A stretch of 55,005 bases of DNA from Crocosphaera chwakensis CCY0110. GTDB taxonomy: Bacteria > Cyanobacteriota > Cyanobacteriia > Cyanobacteriales > Microcystaceae. The stretch covers positions 1 to 55,005 of the forward strand of contig NZ_AAXW01000034.1 of the NCBI RefSeq assembly GCF_000169335.1, read 5' to 3'. Under the pieces are notes generated by a model that was given only the letters and a program-made list of their open reading frames with translations, made no database searches and was not told where the DNA came from. Of the stretch, positions 41,179 through 50,355 are shown in pieces; positions within the stretch are counted from its first letter, which is position 1; each line of letters begins with the position of its first letter. The position numbers and the translations under genes were made by a program.

Positions 41179-44100
41179 TTTAACCTTCTGAGTGATCCAG
41201 TGTAAGAGGGTTTCCCCTAATTGAGGATCATCAGGAGAAAAAAGAAATAATCCTGATGATTCCTGTCTGGTGATCACGCCAATAATACCCTTAAACTTCT
41301 CTAAACTCTTTAGAAGATGGGTAGATAAGCTAGAATCAGCACTATCCTTAGCTTCCTCATAAAATAGTAAAATTAATGGGCTTTTAGGAGATTTTCTTTG
41401 TAATAGATGCCAATAAAGACGGAGTTTAGAAAGGGTTTCTGGTAAACCATGCTCAAATGCTAAACAATCTTGTTCTAACATTTGATCGTAAATATCAATA
41501 GAAGGATTGTCTGGATCAATAAAACGACGACTCTCTATCCAAATGATTTGAGTAGATTCTAACTGAGAATTATTATTTATTTGTTGTCGTAACTTCTCAA
41601 ACACAGTTATGGTTTCTGCTGGTTTGGGTTCAGCAATTTGAGAAGATGATGGAAGTTGCTCAGGTAAATTACGTTGATGCCAAGCTTCAGTAAAGGTCTG
41701 ATAAGATAAATGTTGGGCGCAGTGCCACATTACTTGATAGCAAGGAGAATATTTTTCCAAGTTAGTTTTAAGGAGATAATCCCGTAATTGAGTCACCACT
41801 TGGGGCATTTGTTTTTGTGGCAAAATAGTGATTAAGCCTTCAGCAACTTGTTTTCCTAAGTCTTGATCCTTAATAGTTGGCAGAATTTTGAGAAAGGCAG
41901 CGATCGCCCCTTTATTTCCTACAGCAATTTTAGTTAAACTTTTAGCTGCACAACGACGACTTTCTAGATGAGAACTGGTTTCTAACAGTCTAATTAGTGT
42001 GGCGATCGCTGCGGGATTACCTTGACTAATGTCTCCTAAACTTTCTGCTGCTAGACTACGAATATCTGGATCACGAGTCGATTGAATGAGATTCACTAAA
42101 ACCATCAACGCTTCTAAATTGCCTGGATCAATTTTGCCTAAACTGACAGCAACTTGACGTAAAATAAACTGATCTCTTGATATTTGTAATAGTTTAGTTA
42201 AAGCATTAATAGAAGTGGGATTACCTGGATCAATTTTCCCTAAATTTTCTGCAATTTCTCGATAACTTTCTTCATTATCCACTTGTTCCATTAATTGTAT
42301 CGATGCTTTCACAATTGTAGGATTATTGGGATCAATTTTTCCTAAACTATCTAAGGCTTCTTTGCGAATTAATAAAGGTTCATCAGGGTGGATTAATTTT
42401 TCTAAAGTCGTGATAGCTTTTTGATTTCCTAATCCAATTTTTCCTAAACTACTAATAGCAATCCAACGAAGATAAGTATCTTCATTCTCGTCAAGGAGAT
42501 GAATTAAAGCAGTAATTGCTTGACTATTTCCTGGACAAACTTCCCCTAAACTATAAACTACTTCTTGACGAATACTGGGAGTAGTGGTTGTCTCCATTAA
42601 TTTAATTAAACCCGCAATAGCCGTGGGATTTCCGGGATCAATTTTTTCTAGGCTTTCTGCTGCTTGTCGTCTAATCGTTTCATCTTTGGTTGTCCGAATT
42701 AATTGCACTAAAATAGCGATCGCCGTTGCATTTCCTTGACCAACAATTTCTAAACACTGAAAGATTCGTCGCCTTAAATTAGGGCTAGGTTGATGATGTA
42801 ATAAACGAACTAAGGCTTTAACGCCTTGTCCCTCTCCTTGTGCAATTTTTTCTAACCCTAAAAAGGCTTTTTGATAGTCTGATTCACTGTTAGCGGTTTC
42901 TAATGCTTTAACGATGACATTGATGGCAGTCGGATTACCTTGATCTATGTTTCCTAAGGTTTCAGCTAGTTGCCAACGGAGGATTTCGTCATCGGTGGTT
43001 TGTAAACATTGAGTTAAAGTAGCGATTACTTCAGTATTTCCTCTACCCAATCTTTCTAAATAGTATAATGCTCGTTGTTGATTTGATGCTTGTGGATTGT
43101 TAGTGATCAAATCGATAAGATGAGTAATGACTAAAGGACGATAAAGATCACCCATTACCTGTCTAGTTGCTAATGCAGATAAGTTTTGGGAATCGGTGTC
43201 AGCTAATACCCATGTAAACACTTGTTCTATGATATTTTCCCTTAAAGAACAAGTAGGAAATTCTGATAAGGCTATAGCGGACATTAAATAAGCCCTAAAT
43301 CCATAAAAATTCTCTTGACCACATTCATCTTCAAAGCTAATTAAAGCCTTGATTAGGGCTTCTTTTTCTTCTAAGACAATATCCTCTCTTCCTAACCAAA
43401 ATAGCAATACTTGTTGCCATTGGTCACTGAAAATTTCTAAAGTGACTGTCTCTTTATTAAGAAAATATTGCCAATTATCAATAGCTAAAGCAGCGAAATA
43501 GTCTTCAAATGTTTGATCTTCAAATCGGTACTGATTATCTTTCTCTTGTTTACTTATTATCCCTATTGGTCTCAACCAATGGAGTTGTAAACTTAAAGAT
43601 AGTAAAGATCGATTATCTTCAATCATCTTTTGGACAATCGGGGCAGAAGTATTTTCCCTGTGTTGATGATTAAATGCTAACTGAGTTAAGAATTGATTTA
43701 ACTGTTGTTGTACTTCTGGAGTAACGTGGGTCGTTTCTGCTTGCCATTGATAAAATTCATCAACTAAAACTTGATAGAGAGTTGCTGCAGTTTGGGGTAA
43801 GGTTTGAGGATTTTTCTGCAAAAAACGACAGAATAAAGATAGTCTCAGGGGATTTGTTAGCCATTTGTGAAGATGTTGCTTATCCGGTTGGCTTAATAAA
43901 TGAGATATTTTTTCTCCTAAGTTTTCCTTACTTTCTGGATTTTCTTGTTGAGATGAATAGGGAACAAACCATTGCTTAACAAATTGTTGGATTTCACTTT
44001 CATTATCTAGAGACTTTGTTTGATAAATGTCAAATTTGGCTAAAGCTTGCGGTTGCATTTTCCAAGTAACGGTTTGACAGGTTAGCATTAAATGACAATT

Positions 44101-44769
44101 GCCAATTAGATCATGTCGTTCTTTTCTCAAAACATTCAGGGGAGACTGATGCCTATCATTGATAGATTTAGCTAATAAATAATCAATCCCATCGGCTAAT
44201 AACCAAACTCGTCCACTTTCTAATAATACTTGAAAAGACTCTTGCCACACTTGCTGTGAAAGTTTGTTTTGTGTTCGATAATGTTTTGAGCATTGAATTA
44301 ACCATTTATCGGTTAAATAAGTCTCTAAGCTAAGATTTGTTAGCTGCTCGACTGACAGCCAAATGGGTATAAAATCTGTCTTATCTAACATCCAATGGGC
44401 AATTTTTTGTAAATAAAGACTTTTACCCGTTCCTGATTCCCCGACAATGGCAATGTTCCCTATTTTTCTTTGCTTTTTATCTAAATCACAAATATATTCA
44501 AATAATGATTCAGTTTGATTCTGATTCCCATTTACTCTTTCAGATGATTTTAGCTTAAGGTGTTTTGAATCAGCGTGGCTACCATTATGATTCTGGATAC
44601 AGTCTAAATAAATAGATAAGTTATTCCTCTGGTTTCCTTTATTATTCGGTTGGGTACTCATGGGGTTGATGGGTAAAGAGTACTTCAGCATAAGACGACC
44701 GACTTTGTTCCAGTCAATGCTGTGATTAGAGGGGGTTTTTTCAGTAGCGGATAAGTGAACTTGGGACAT
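41131..44769 (-). CDS. NACHT NTPase with HEAT/PBS-lyase repeats (bacterial NLR-like), C-terminus altered by intron insertion
   Basis: A 1212-residue STAND protein. Walker A GESGTGKS lies near 110-117, with a NACHT-type Walker B VWLLADGIDYL near 188-198, a winged-helix-like region to about 450, then some ten HEAT repeats (units like LGKIDPGNPTAINALTKLL, about 590-1010). A C-terminal alpha/beta region follows (IIWIESRRFIDPDNPSIDIYDQMLEQ...LILLFYEEAK..IIGVITR). Such proteins act as sensors, and several bacterial NACHT proteins defend against phage; that role here is inference. The last 17 codons (VKLSQAVTSPTRLQNRT) are antisense to the group II intron. Removing the intron would give ..HWITQKL and a stop overlapping the end of hemH. 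Confidence 0.88.
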   Translation of the reverse strand: MSQVHLSATEKTPSNHSIDWNKVGRLMLKYSLPINPMSTQPNNKGNQRNNLSIYLDCIQNHNGSHADSKHLKLKSSERVNGNQNQTESLFEYICDLDKKQRKIGNIAIVGESGTGKSLYLQKIAHWMLDKTDFIPIWLSVEQLTNLSLETYLTDKWLIQCSKHYRTQNKLSQQVWQESFQVLLESGRVWLLADGIDYLLAKSINDRHQSPLNVLRKERHDLIGNCHLMLTCQTVTWKMQPQALAKFDIYQTKSLDNESEIQQFVKQWFVPYSSQQENPESKENLGEKISHLLSQPDKQHLHKWLTNPLRLSLFCRFLQKNPQTLPQTAATLYQVLVDEFYQWQAETTHVTPEVQQQLNQFLTQLAFNHQHRENTSAPIVQKMIEDNRSLLSLSLQLHWLRPIGIISKQEKDNQYRFEDQTFEDYFAALAIDNWQYFLNKETVTLEIFSDQWQQVLLFWLGREDIVLEEKEALIKALISFEDECGQENFYGFRAYLMSAIALSEFPTCSLRENIIEQVFTWVLADTDSQNLSALATRQVMGDLYRPLVITHLIDLITNNPQASNQQRALYYLERLGRGNTEVIATLTQCLQTTDDEILRWQLAETLGNIDQGNPTAINVIVKALETANSESDYQKAFLGLEKIAQGEGQGVKALVRLLHHQPSPNLRRRIFQCLEIVGQGNATAIAILVQLIRTTKDETIRRQAAESLEKIDPGNPTAIAGLIKLMETTTTPSIRQEVVYSLGEVCPGNSQAITALIHLLDENEDTYLRWIAISSLGKIGLGNQKAITTLEKLIHPDEPLLIRKEALDSLGKIDPNNPTIVKASIQLMEQVDNEESYREIAENLGKIDPGNPTSINALTKLLQISRDQFILRQVAVSLGKIDPGNLEALMVLVNLIQSTRDPDIRSLAAESLGDISQGNPAAIATLIRLLETSSHLESRRCAAKSLTKIAVGNKGAIAAFLKILPTIKDQDLGKQVAEGLITILPQKQMPQVVTQLRDYLLKTNLEKYSPCYQVMWHCAQHLSYQTFTEAWHQRNLPEQLPSSSQIAEPKPAETITVFEKLRQQINNNSQLESTQIIWIESRRFIDPDNPSIDIYDQMLEQDCLAFEHGLPETLSKLRLYWHLLQRKSPKSPLILLFYEEAKDSADSSLSTHLLKSLEKFKGIIGVITRQESSGLFLFSPDDPQLGETLLHWITQKVKLSQAVTSPTRLQNRT

Positions 44770-44965
44770 TATTGTCGCCTACTTTTATTACAATTTTACT
44801 GTCTGACGGGGGTTTTTGATAAGCTTAAAACAATAATTTTTTGTGATTTCTTCTCACCTTGAGATTCATCGTATTTTATGAAGAACTGTGAACCAAGTTG
44901 ATAATCTTTACGCTGTGACTATTTTCTGCTTTGACAGTTCAGTTACCATCAATGGAATGACTGAA

Positions 44966-45256
44966 TTAAGCAGCCCATACTTGGAGTAAATATTGCCAAA
45001 TTATTTTTAATATTTCTTTTTTATTTAATGGTTTCCTTCTTAAAATAGAATACCCTAAAATTTTATTTTGTAAACGTTCAACGATACTTTCTTTTTCAAC
45101 TAACCCAATAATAGTAAATGTTGCTAAACTTAAGTGTTTATCTAGTTGATGACAAATTTTCTAACCCTCTGTATCAAGGATTTCTAAATCGACAAAAATC
45201 AAACTAGGTTTATAAATAAGACATAAGGTAATTACTTTGCTCTTATCATTATCGGA
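44966..45256 (-). pseudogene. Response-regulator receiver-domain remnant
   Basis: The minus strand reads SDNDKSKVITLCLIYKPSLIF, then VDLEILDTEG, a TAG (45163-45161), then KICHQLDKHLSLATFTIIGL, VEKESIVERLQNKILGYSIL and RRKPLNKKEILKIIWQYLLQ before the final TAA. The pattern KPxLIFVDLxxxDxxG.xxCxQL, a hydrophobic beta-4 strand and ..RKP at beta-5 is a CheY-like receiver domain, including the phospho-acceptor Asp position. The frame has an internal nonsense codon and lacks its first 40 or so residues, so it is broken. Confidence 0.7.
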
Positions 45257-45611
45257 TTATCTGAACTTCTCCTCACATAATAAATATACTACTTTCTGTA
45301 AACCCTATCTATAAAGGCTTTTAGCGATCGCTGTACTATTGAACTATATAAGTGCAGTTTGCTTAAACCCACTTCATATAACCTTGAGAGAGATTGTGTA
45401 CAGTTACGGGTATTACGAAAATCGCTACAACTACCTTCAGAGAAAGCTTTTGTCATTTTTCGTGGGTAGAAGTTCAGAATTATCATCAACTACTAACGAA
45501 GATAGACAATAAACAAAAAATAGATTATGTTAGTCTAGTTTTAAAAGTGAATTTCGTATGATCAGTTAACATCCTTGTTATTCAAATGATAGGGTGTAGT
45601 TTATATATTAA
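45257..45611. other. Gap between the receiver remnant and the sigma factor gene
   Basis: About 355 bp. A 66-codon frame on the minus strand (45289-45489) and a plus-strand stretch reading LKPTSYNLERDCVQLRVLRK, then SLQLPSEKAFVIFRG (about 45363-45462), compete. The second looks more protein-like but has no start and no family I can name. One HIP1 octamer lies near 45325. This may be further debris of the same decayed locus. Confidence 0.3.
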
Positions 45612-46385
45612 TTAACATATCTCTTTGTGCATATTTTGTTTGAGTATTTCTAATCCTTTTTTGACTCGGCGAGAAACGGTAACTACGCTAATACCTAACT
45701 GTTCGGCTGTTTCTCTTTGAGTTAAGTCTTTAAGGAAAACAAATTCGAGAATATTTCTAGTTCTTTCTTCTAATTGTTCTAATGCTTGTTGGAGACGAAT
45801 TTGATCTTCTTGTGCTAGTTGAAAACTACGATAGTTAGCATCAGGAACTAAGTCTCCTAAACTGGTTTGTCCTTCTCCCTCACTACTAACTTTCACATCT
45901 AAACTAACAGGTTCTCTGTTTTGAAAAGCGAGTTTAATTTCTTGCCATTCTTTTAAGGAAATTTCTAAGACTTGAGCAATTTCTGAATCTGTTGGTTGCC
46001 GGTTAAATTTTTCTCTAAATTCTCGGCGCACATTCATAGACTGTCTTCCCAATTCTAGCCAACGTCTGGGAATACGAACAGTATATTTTTTATCCCGCAA
46101 ATAATGCTGAATTTCGCCTCGAATATAGGGAATAGCAAAAGAACTGAAAGCATGACCTTTTTCAATACTAAACCGTTCAATGGCACGAATTAAGCCTAAA
46201 CTACCCACTTGAACTAAATCTTCGTAACTCTCTGGACATTGATGAACCCAATGATGTGCTTCTTTACGAACCAAACCAAAATTTAATTCTAAAATTTTAT
46301 TTCTTAGTGTAGGCTTGGGTGTTTTTTGATACGCTTGAAACAAATTAAGGGTTTCGAGTTTAACGTTTTCTTTGGTAGGGCTATA
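45612..46385 (-). CDS. sigF: Group 3 RNA polymerase sigma factor, SigF type
   Basis: About 257 residues from the ATG at 46385 (MYSPTKEN); twelve further codons upstream are open but not sigma-like. Regions in order: 2 (LVRKEAHHWVHQCPESYEDLVQVGSLGLIRAIERFSIEKGHAFSSFAIPYIRGEIQHYLRDK), 3 (FREKFNRQPTDSEIAQVLEISLKEWQEI) and 4 (LEERTRNILEFVFLKDLTQRETAEQLGISVVTVSRRVKKGLEIL) with its HTH. The YIRGEIQHYLRD form and length match the SigB/F/G-like group; in Synechocystis SigF controls pilus formation and motility. Other group 3 members are possible. It stands alone, preceded by an AT-rich upstream region. Confidence 0.87.
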   Translation of the reverse strand, partial: YSPTKENVKLETLNLFQAYQKTPKPTLRNKILELNFGLVRKEAHHWVHQCPESYEDLVQVGSLGLIRAIERFSIEKGHAFSSFAIPYIRGEIQHYLRDKKYTVRIPRRWLELGRQSMNVRREFREKFNRQPTDSEIAQVLEISLKEWQEIKLAFQNREPVSLDVKVSSEGEGQTSLGDLVPDANYRSFQLAQEDQIRLQQALEQLEERTRNILEFVFLKDLTQRETAEQLGISVVTVSRRVKKGLEILKQNMHKEIC

Positions 46386-46655
46386 CATAGCAAATATGCA
46401 CCGTTGTACTGTTGTTGGCAACCAATTGACTATACTTAGCCTAAAATGAAGGGGATGTTACTTACAACGGGATTTATACTATTCTTCAAAAGTCGGTTTA
46501 ACGGAAGTTTACTTAATTCTACGGAGAACAACAGGAAACTACTTAAAGATATATGAAGTGATAAATTTTTCAGTGGAGTGATTAAAACGTTATATCACTT
46601 GCCATCTAGTATTTATGTAACTTTTTAGATCATTAAGTTATTTTATCAAAATACC

Positions 46656-47408
46656 TTAATTTAATGATAACAAATGATATTGTACGCCTGTTTCAAAGAT
46701 TCTTACGCCTCCGCCTTCGGCAACCGTTTGTCTTAAGGCGGTAGAATTGCTAACGGTAACACCAGCTAAATAGTTAATACCAAAATCAGCAAATTCCTTT
46801 AACCAGGGAAGGGTTGGCCCCATCAAAACGACAGTGGCATTCTGAGATAATTCTACAAGACGGGGAAAAGTTTTGTTAGGAATAGATGTGGCGGTTAAAA
46901 ATACCCAGTCAGATGAGGGAAGTAAATATTCTGAGGCAGTGGCAGGAAAGTCTCCAGGGGTAGGGTTGAGTTCAATGACATTGATATTCATGGTTTTTTC
47001 ATACTGTTTTAACCCTGGATAGCGGCCAATGACCGAAACTTGTTTACCTTGGAGTTGAGGAAGAAAATACTCAAATACGGACAAATTAGCCGATGTTGCC
47101 ACAGGAAGGGCGATCGCTTTTTGAAGTAAGGGAGAATGGTGGTTAATAATAGCATTGATGGCAGCCATCGCTACAGTTGCTTGATAAGCATCCCACGATC
47201 GCAACCATGATGATAATTCTTGGATGGGTTGATTCACTAAGGTTCCTGACCAAGATAGGGTACGGGTAGGAATAGCCGGACTCATACATAATCCGATCCC
47301 TTCGGCTTTACACAGTGTCCAGGTTAAGCCGATAATAATTTCTTCAACGGGGGTATTGGTTTGGCCATAATCGATTAATAAGTCGTAAATTTCTTTGGAG
47401 TTAATCAT
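46656..47408 (-). CDS. DUF364/DUF4213 domain protein (putative metal chelation)
   Basis: A 250-residue protein of the DUF364 group with an N-terminal DUF4213 part (about 1-100, including WTLCKAEGIGLCMSPAIPTRTLSW) and a Rossmann-like C-terminal half (GKQVSVIGRYPGLKQYEKTMNINVIELNPTPGDFPATASEYLLPSSDWVFLTATSIPNKTFPRLVELSQNATVVLMGPTLPW, about 115-205). The ending GVTVSNSTALRQTVAEGGGVRIFE is the family signature. A heavy-metal chelation role is suggested in databases but unproven. Its ATG overlaps the stop of the prenyltransferase gene by four bases (ATGA), so the two are translationally coupled. Confidence 0.85.
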   Translation of the reverse strand: MINSKEIYDLLIDYGQTNTPVEEIIIGLTWTLCKAEGIGLCMSPAIPTRTLSWSGTLVNQPIQELSSWLRSWDAYQATVAMAAINAIINHHSPLLQKAIALPVATSANLSVFEYFLPQLQGKQVSVIGRYPGLKQYEKTMNINVIELNPTPGDFPATASEYLLPSSDWVFLTATSIPNKTFPRLVELSQNATVVLMGPTLPWLKEFADFGINYLAGVTVSNSTALRQTVAEGGGVRIFETGVQYHLLSLN

Positions 47409-48292
47409 TTTAGAGTAATACTAACTATAATTCCTCCTAATACAATAAAGCCGATCACAACATTTTGCCTGAATACTTGACCATAGGTTTGTTGAGGAAT
47501 TTCAGGAGAACTTAAACGGATATATTGTATCATCCAACCCACTAAAGCAATAACCCATGTTATCCAAAACCCTAAATTTAGGTGCATTGTAACTCCTAAA
47601 TAAGCCCATAATCCGGCTGTAATCGCAAAGAATATTCCGACTGCTTCCCCTGCATATTTACCAAAGAATAAAGCACTAGAATTAACGCCTATTTTTTTAT
47701 CGTCCTCTCGATCAGACATCGCATAAACGGTATCAAAACCTAATGTCCAAAAGACGGTAATTCCCCACAATACCCAAGTATGATTTTCTAATTGTCCTGT
47801 TACAGCCGTCCAACTAATTAATACGGCAAAACCCCAAGCTAAAGATAACACTAATTGAGGAATGGGAAAGACTCGTTTAGCTAAAGGATAACAGACAATC
47901 AAAGGAACAGCAGCAACGCATAATATAAAGCTTAATGTGTTGAGATAAAAGGCTAAGATTGCAGCACAAATAAGGGCAATAAAAGCGATCAGAATACCAA
48001 CTTTGATAGATAGCGATCGCTCAGCCAAAGGTCGTGTTTGGGTTCTTTCTACTTGAGAATCAATATCTCTATCCCAGAGATCATTGATCACACATCCGGC
48101 TGCACTGGTGGCTAAGGTTCCTAATATAATAACTCCAACTAAGGGTAAGGGGGGAATCCCTCTTGCTGCTAGAAAAATAGCCCATAGTGCAGGAATCATT
48201 AAAATTAGTCTACCTGCTGGTTTATCCCATCTTAACAAGCGAATAATGGTTAACCAAGTGGCTTCTTGTTGAGGTTGAGATTGGGTAATCAT
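47405..48292 (-). CDS. plqA: 4-hydroxybenzoate polyprenyltransferase (plastoquinone route)
   Basis: A 295-residue UbiA-superfamily membrane enzyme that attaches a polyprenyl (in cyanobacteria solanesyl) chain to 4-hydroxybenzoate at the start of plastoquinone synthesis. Seen: the first Asp-rich motif NDLWDRDIDSQVERTQTRPL (about 70-89), the second SDREDDKKIGVNS (about 192-204), and about eight membrane helices across the length. The TRPL after the first motif is typical of UbiA. The Synechocystis homologue (slr0926) has been named plqA, and I take the name from memory. It is 86 bp downstream of the phosphite dehydrogenase gene on the same strand and coupled to the DUF364 gene. Confidence 0.88.
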   Translation of the reverse strand: MITQSQPQQEATWLTIIRLLRWDKPAGRLILMIPALWAIFLAARGIPPLPLVGVIILGTLATSAAGCVINDLWDRDIDSQVERTQTRPLAERSLSIKVGILIAFIALICAAILAFYLNTLSFILCVAAVPLIVCYPLAKRVFPIPQLVLSLAWGFAVLISWTAVTGQLENHTWVLWGITVFWTLGFDTVYAMSDREDDKKIGVNSSALFFGKYAGEAVGIFFAITAGLWAYLGVTMHLNLGFWITWVIALVGWMIQYIRLSSPEIPQQTYGQVFRQNVVIGFIVLGGIIVSITLK

Positions 48293-48378
48293 TGTTTTAT
48301 ATATTACTATTTTATTGGTATAGTTATATTTTATTTTAAAGATTATAATCTAAAAAATTCTTAAAAATCAAGTTTTTT

Positions 48379-49377
48379 CTATATAATATTATTTATGGCA
48401 CTTTTTGGTCTGTTGTCTGAGAAAACTTCAATAATATTTTTAGCTGCTTCTATAGCTATTTCACGACGAACATCATTAATTGCTGAGCCTAAATGAGGTG
48501 TAAAAAAGGTATGTTTTATATCAGTTAATAAGGTTTGATTGATACTTTTTGGACGGTTTGCGATCGCCCAATCTTCCATTTCAAAAACATCAGCAGCATA
48601 CCCGGCTAAATGTCCTGATTTAATGGCATCCGCTATTGCATTTTCATCTACTACTGAACCCCGACAAGGATTAATTAAGAAACTCTTGGGTTTCATTAGT
48701 TTCAAGGTGTTTTCATTAATTAGATGATAGGTATCAGGAACTAAGGAAACCATTAGAACAACATAGTCACTTTTACTTAATAATTCTTCTAAGGAAGTTT
48801 TACTGATTTTCCAATCTTTTTCTTGCTGATTTGTTAAGGAAATAGGATCGGTATATAACAAGTTCATATCAAAGCCGACTAATCGTTTAGCCAAGGCTTT
48901 TCCTAATTTTCCCATACCAATAATTCCTAGGCTTTTATTTAATAATCCTGTACCGTATAGTTGAGGTTTCCAACCTTGAAAATTATCAGAACGAATTAAG
49001 CGATCGCCTTCTAACATTCTACGAGCTAATATTATTAATAATCCTATCGTTAATTCTGCTGTGGGAGCAGCTAATAAATCAGGAACAATAGTAAACCAAA
49101 TATTGTGTTTAGTACAAGCTTCTACATCAAAATTATCATAACCTCTTAATGCGCCCGAAATTACTTTTAAGTTAGGGCAGGCTTCTAAAAATTTTACATC
49201 AATATGATCGGGCATAAAAACCATTAATCCTTGAGCATTTCTACTTCTATTAATAACTTCTTCTCGGCTTAAGGTTTCTTTGGTTTGATTGAGAATAAGC
49301 TCACAATATGGGTTTAAATAGTCAATGACTTCGGGATGAATCCAATGGGTAATAACAACTTTAGGTTTTTGACTCAT
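48379..49377 (-). CDS. ptxD: Phosphite dehydrogenase
   Basis: A 332-residue D-2-hydroxyacid dehydrogenase-family enzyme that oxidises phosphite to phosphate with NAD. It matches my memory of Pseudomonas stutzeri PtxD in specific segments: KVVITHWIHPEVIDYLNPYCELILNQT at the N-terminus, GLMVFMPDHIDVKFLEACPNLKVISGALRGYDNFDVEACT, WFTIVPDLLAAPTAELTIGL, FQGWKPQLYGTGL, the Rossmann motif GIIGMGKLGKA, LINPCRGSVVDE with the active Arg, GYAADVFEMEDWA with the Glu, and FTPHLGSAINDVRREI with the His. The MPDH/GALRGYDNFD and DVFEMEDWA blocks set PtxD apart from glycerate or lactate dehydrogenases. It is the last gene of a ptxABCD-ordered operon, 11 bp after the permease. Confidence 0.94.
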   Translation of the reverse strand: MSQKPKVVITHWIHPEVIDYLNPYCELILNQTKETLSREEVINRSRNAQGLMVFMPDHIDVKFLEACPNLKVISGALRGYDNFDVEACTKHNIWFTIVPDLLAAPTAELTIGLLIILARRMLEGDRLIRSDNFQGWKPQLYGTGLLNKSLGIIGMGKLGKALAKRLVGFDMNLLYTDPISLTNQQEKDWKISKTSLEELLSKSDYVVLMVSLVPDTYHLINENTLKLMKPKSFLINPCRGSVVDENAIADAIKSGHLAGYAADVFEMEDWAIANRPKSINQTLLTDIKHTFFTPHLGSAINDVRREIAIEAAKNIIEVFSDNRPKSAINNII

Positions 49378-49388
49378 ATTATATTTGT

Positions 49389-50195
49389 TTAAATGAATTT
49401 TTTTCTTAAAAAGTTACCTAAACTATCGACTAATGTTACCATAACTAATACTACTAATAATAAGGCAGATACCTCTTGGTATTTGAGTAAACGTAATGCC
49501 CCGATAATTTCAAATCCGATACCACCAGCACCCACTGCACCTAATACTAAAGAAGCTCTAAAATTATACTCCCAGCGATAAAAAGTAACATCAGCTATCT
49601 GGGGTAAAACCTGGGGTAAGATGCAATTAAAAATGATTTGTAACTGGTTTGCACCAACAGATTTTGCTGCTTCAATAGGAGCTTTATCTGTATGTTCTAT
49701 GGACTCAGCAAAGAATTTTCCTACCATACCAATAGAATGAAATCCTAATGCTAATACCCCAGGAAGTGCGCCAAAACCAACAGCAGCAACGAAGATAATT
49801 CCTAAAAGTAATTCAGGAATTGCTCTTGCTATATTCAAAATGATTCTTGATATAAAATAAATCAAAGGATGGGGACTGGTATTTTGTGCCGCTCCTAAAG
49901 CAATAGGTAAAGAAAAAATGATAGCCATTCCTGTTCCTGCAATACTCATGGCTAGGGTATCGATTAAGGGTTCAATCCAGTCATGAACGCGAGTAAAATC
50001 TGGAGGTAACATTTGCGCTACCATTTGTAGAAGGTCAGGAATTCCCTCAGACAAACGATTTATATCTAATAAACCAACAATAGCAAAACTAATAATAATA
50101 ATTAAAATTAGAATTATTGTATTTACTAATGTTCGATACCAGAGATTTTTTTGCTGACGTAGCAAGTTATCGTATTTATGTTGATTACTTGTCAT
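49389..50195 (-). CDS. ptxC: Phosphite/phosphonate ABC transporter permease
   Basis: A 268-residue PhnE-type permease with about six membrane helices (first at 19-42, then about 80-105, 125-155, 240-262). The cytoplasmic EAA loop is visible as APIEAAKSVGANQLQIIFNCILPQVLPQIADVTFYRWEYNFRASLVLGAVGAGGIGFEI (about 178-236), which contacts the ATPase. It imports phosphite or phosphonate across the cell membrane. The position between the binding-protein gene and ptxD identifies it as PtxC, and phosphite as the likely main substrate. Confidence 0.9.
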   Translation of the reverse strand: MTSNQHKYDNLLRQQKNLWYRTLVNTIILILIIIISFAIVGLLDINRLSEGIPDLLQMVAQMLPPDFTRVHDWIEPLIDTLAMSIAGTGMAIIFSLPIALGAAQNTSPHPLIYFISRIILNIARAIPELLLGIIFVAAVGFGALPGVLALGFHSIGMVGKFFAESIEHTDKAPIEAAKSVGANQLQIIFNCILPQVLPQIADVTFYRWEYNFRASLVLGAVGAGGIGFEIIGALRLLKYQEVSALLLVVLVMVTLVDSLGNFLRKKFI

Positions 50196-50355
50196 TCTTA
50201 CCCTGTTTAATTAATAAAAAATAGAGATAAATTTATCAGATTTTACCTAATATAATTTTACTTTTCATTTAATAAAAGCAAGTAATCTTATTCGATAGTC
50301 TAACATTTTTATCCCTAAACAAATAAGGTATTTTTGCACTTACTCAAGGTGTACA

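Larger units (their letters stand above)
38411..41184 (+). mobile_element. Group II intron (chloroplast-like class, IIB) with maturase ORF
   Basis: The 5' end reads GTGCGACTCG, the group II consensus. Domain V is the canonical 34-mer at 41110-41143 (GAGCCGGATG...CCGGTTC with the AGC triad). Domain VI follows: pairs 41147-41161 with 41166-41181 around a GTGA loop, with a bulged A at 41177, the expected branch point. A 3' end at 41184 (..TTTAAC) fits the AY rule and a branch-to-end distance of 7. The 3' boundary is inferred and could move by a few bases. IBS1 TTATAA (38405-38410) matches EBS1 at 38818-38823, and IBS2 TCGGTT (38397-38402) matches AACCGA at 38750-38755. All parts look intact, so the element is probably active. 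Confidence 0.9.

Noticed and set aside
45289..45489. 66-codon minus-strand frame near the receiver remnant
   Set aside because: The translation is not protein-like. A competing plus-strand stretch is more ordered but also has no start, so neither is called as a gene.
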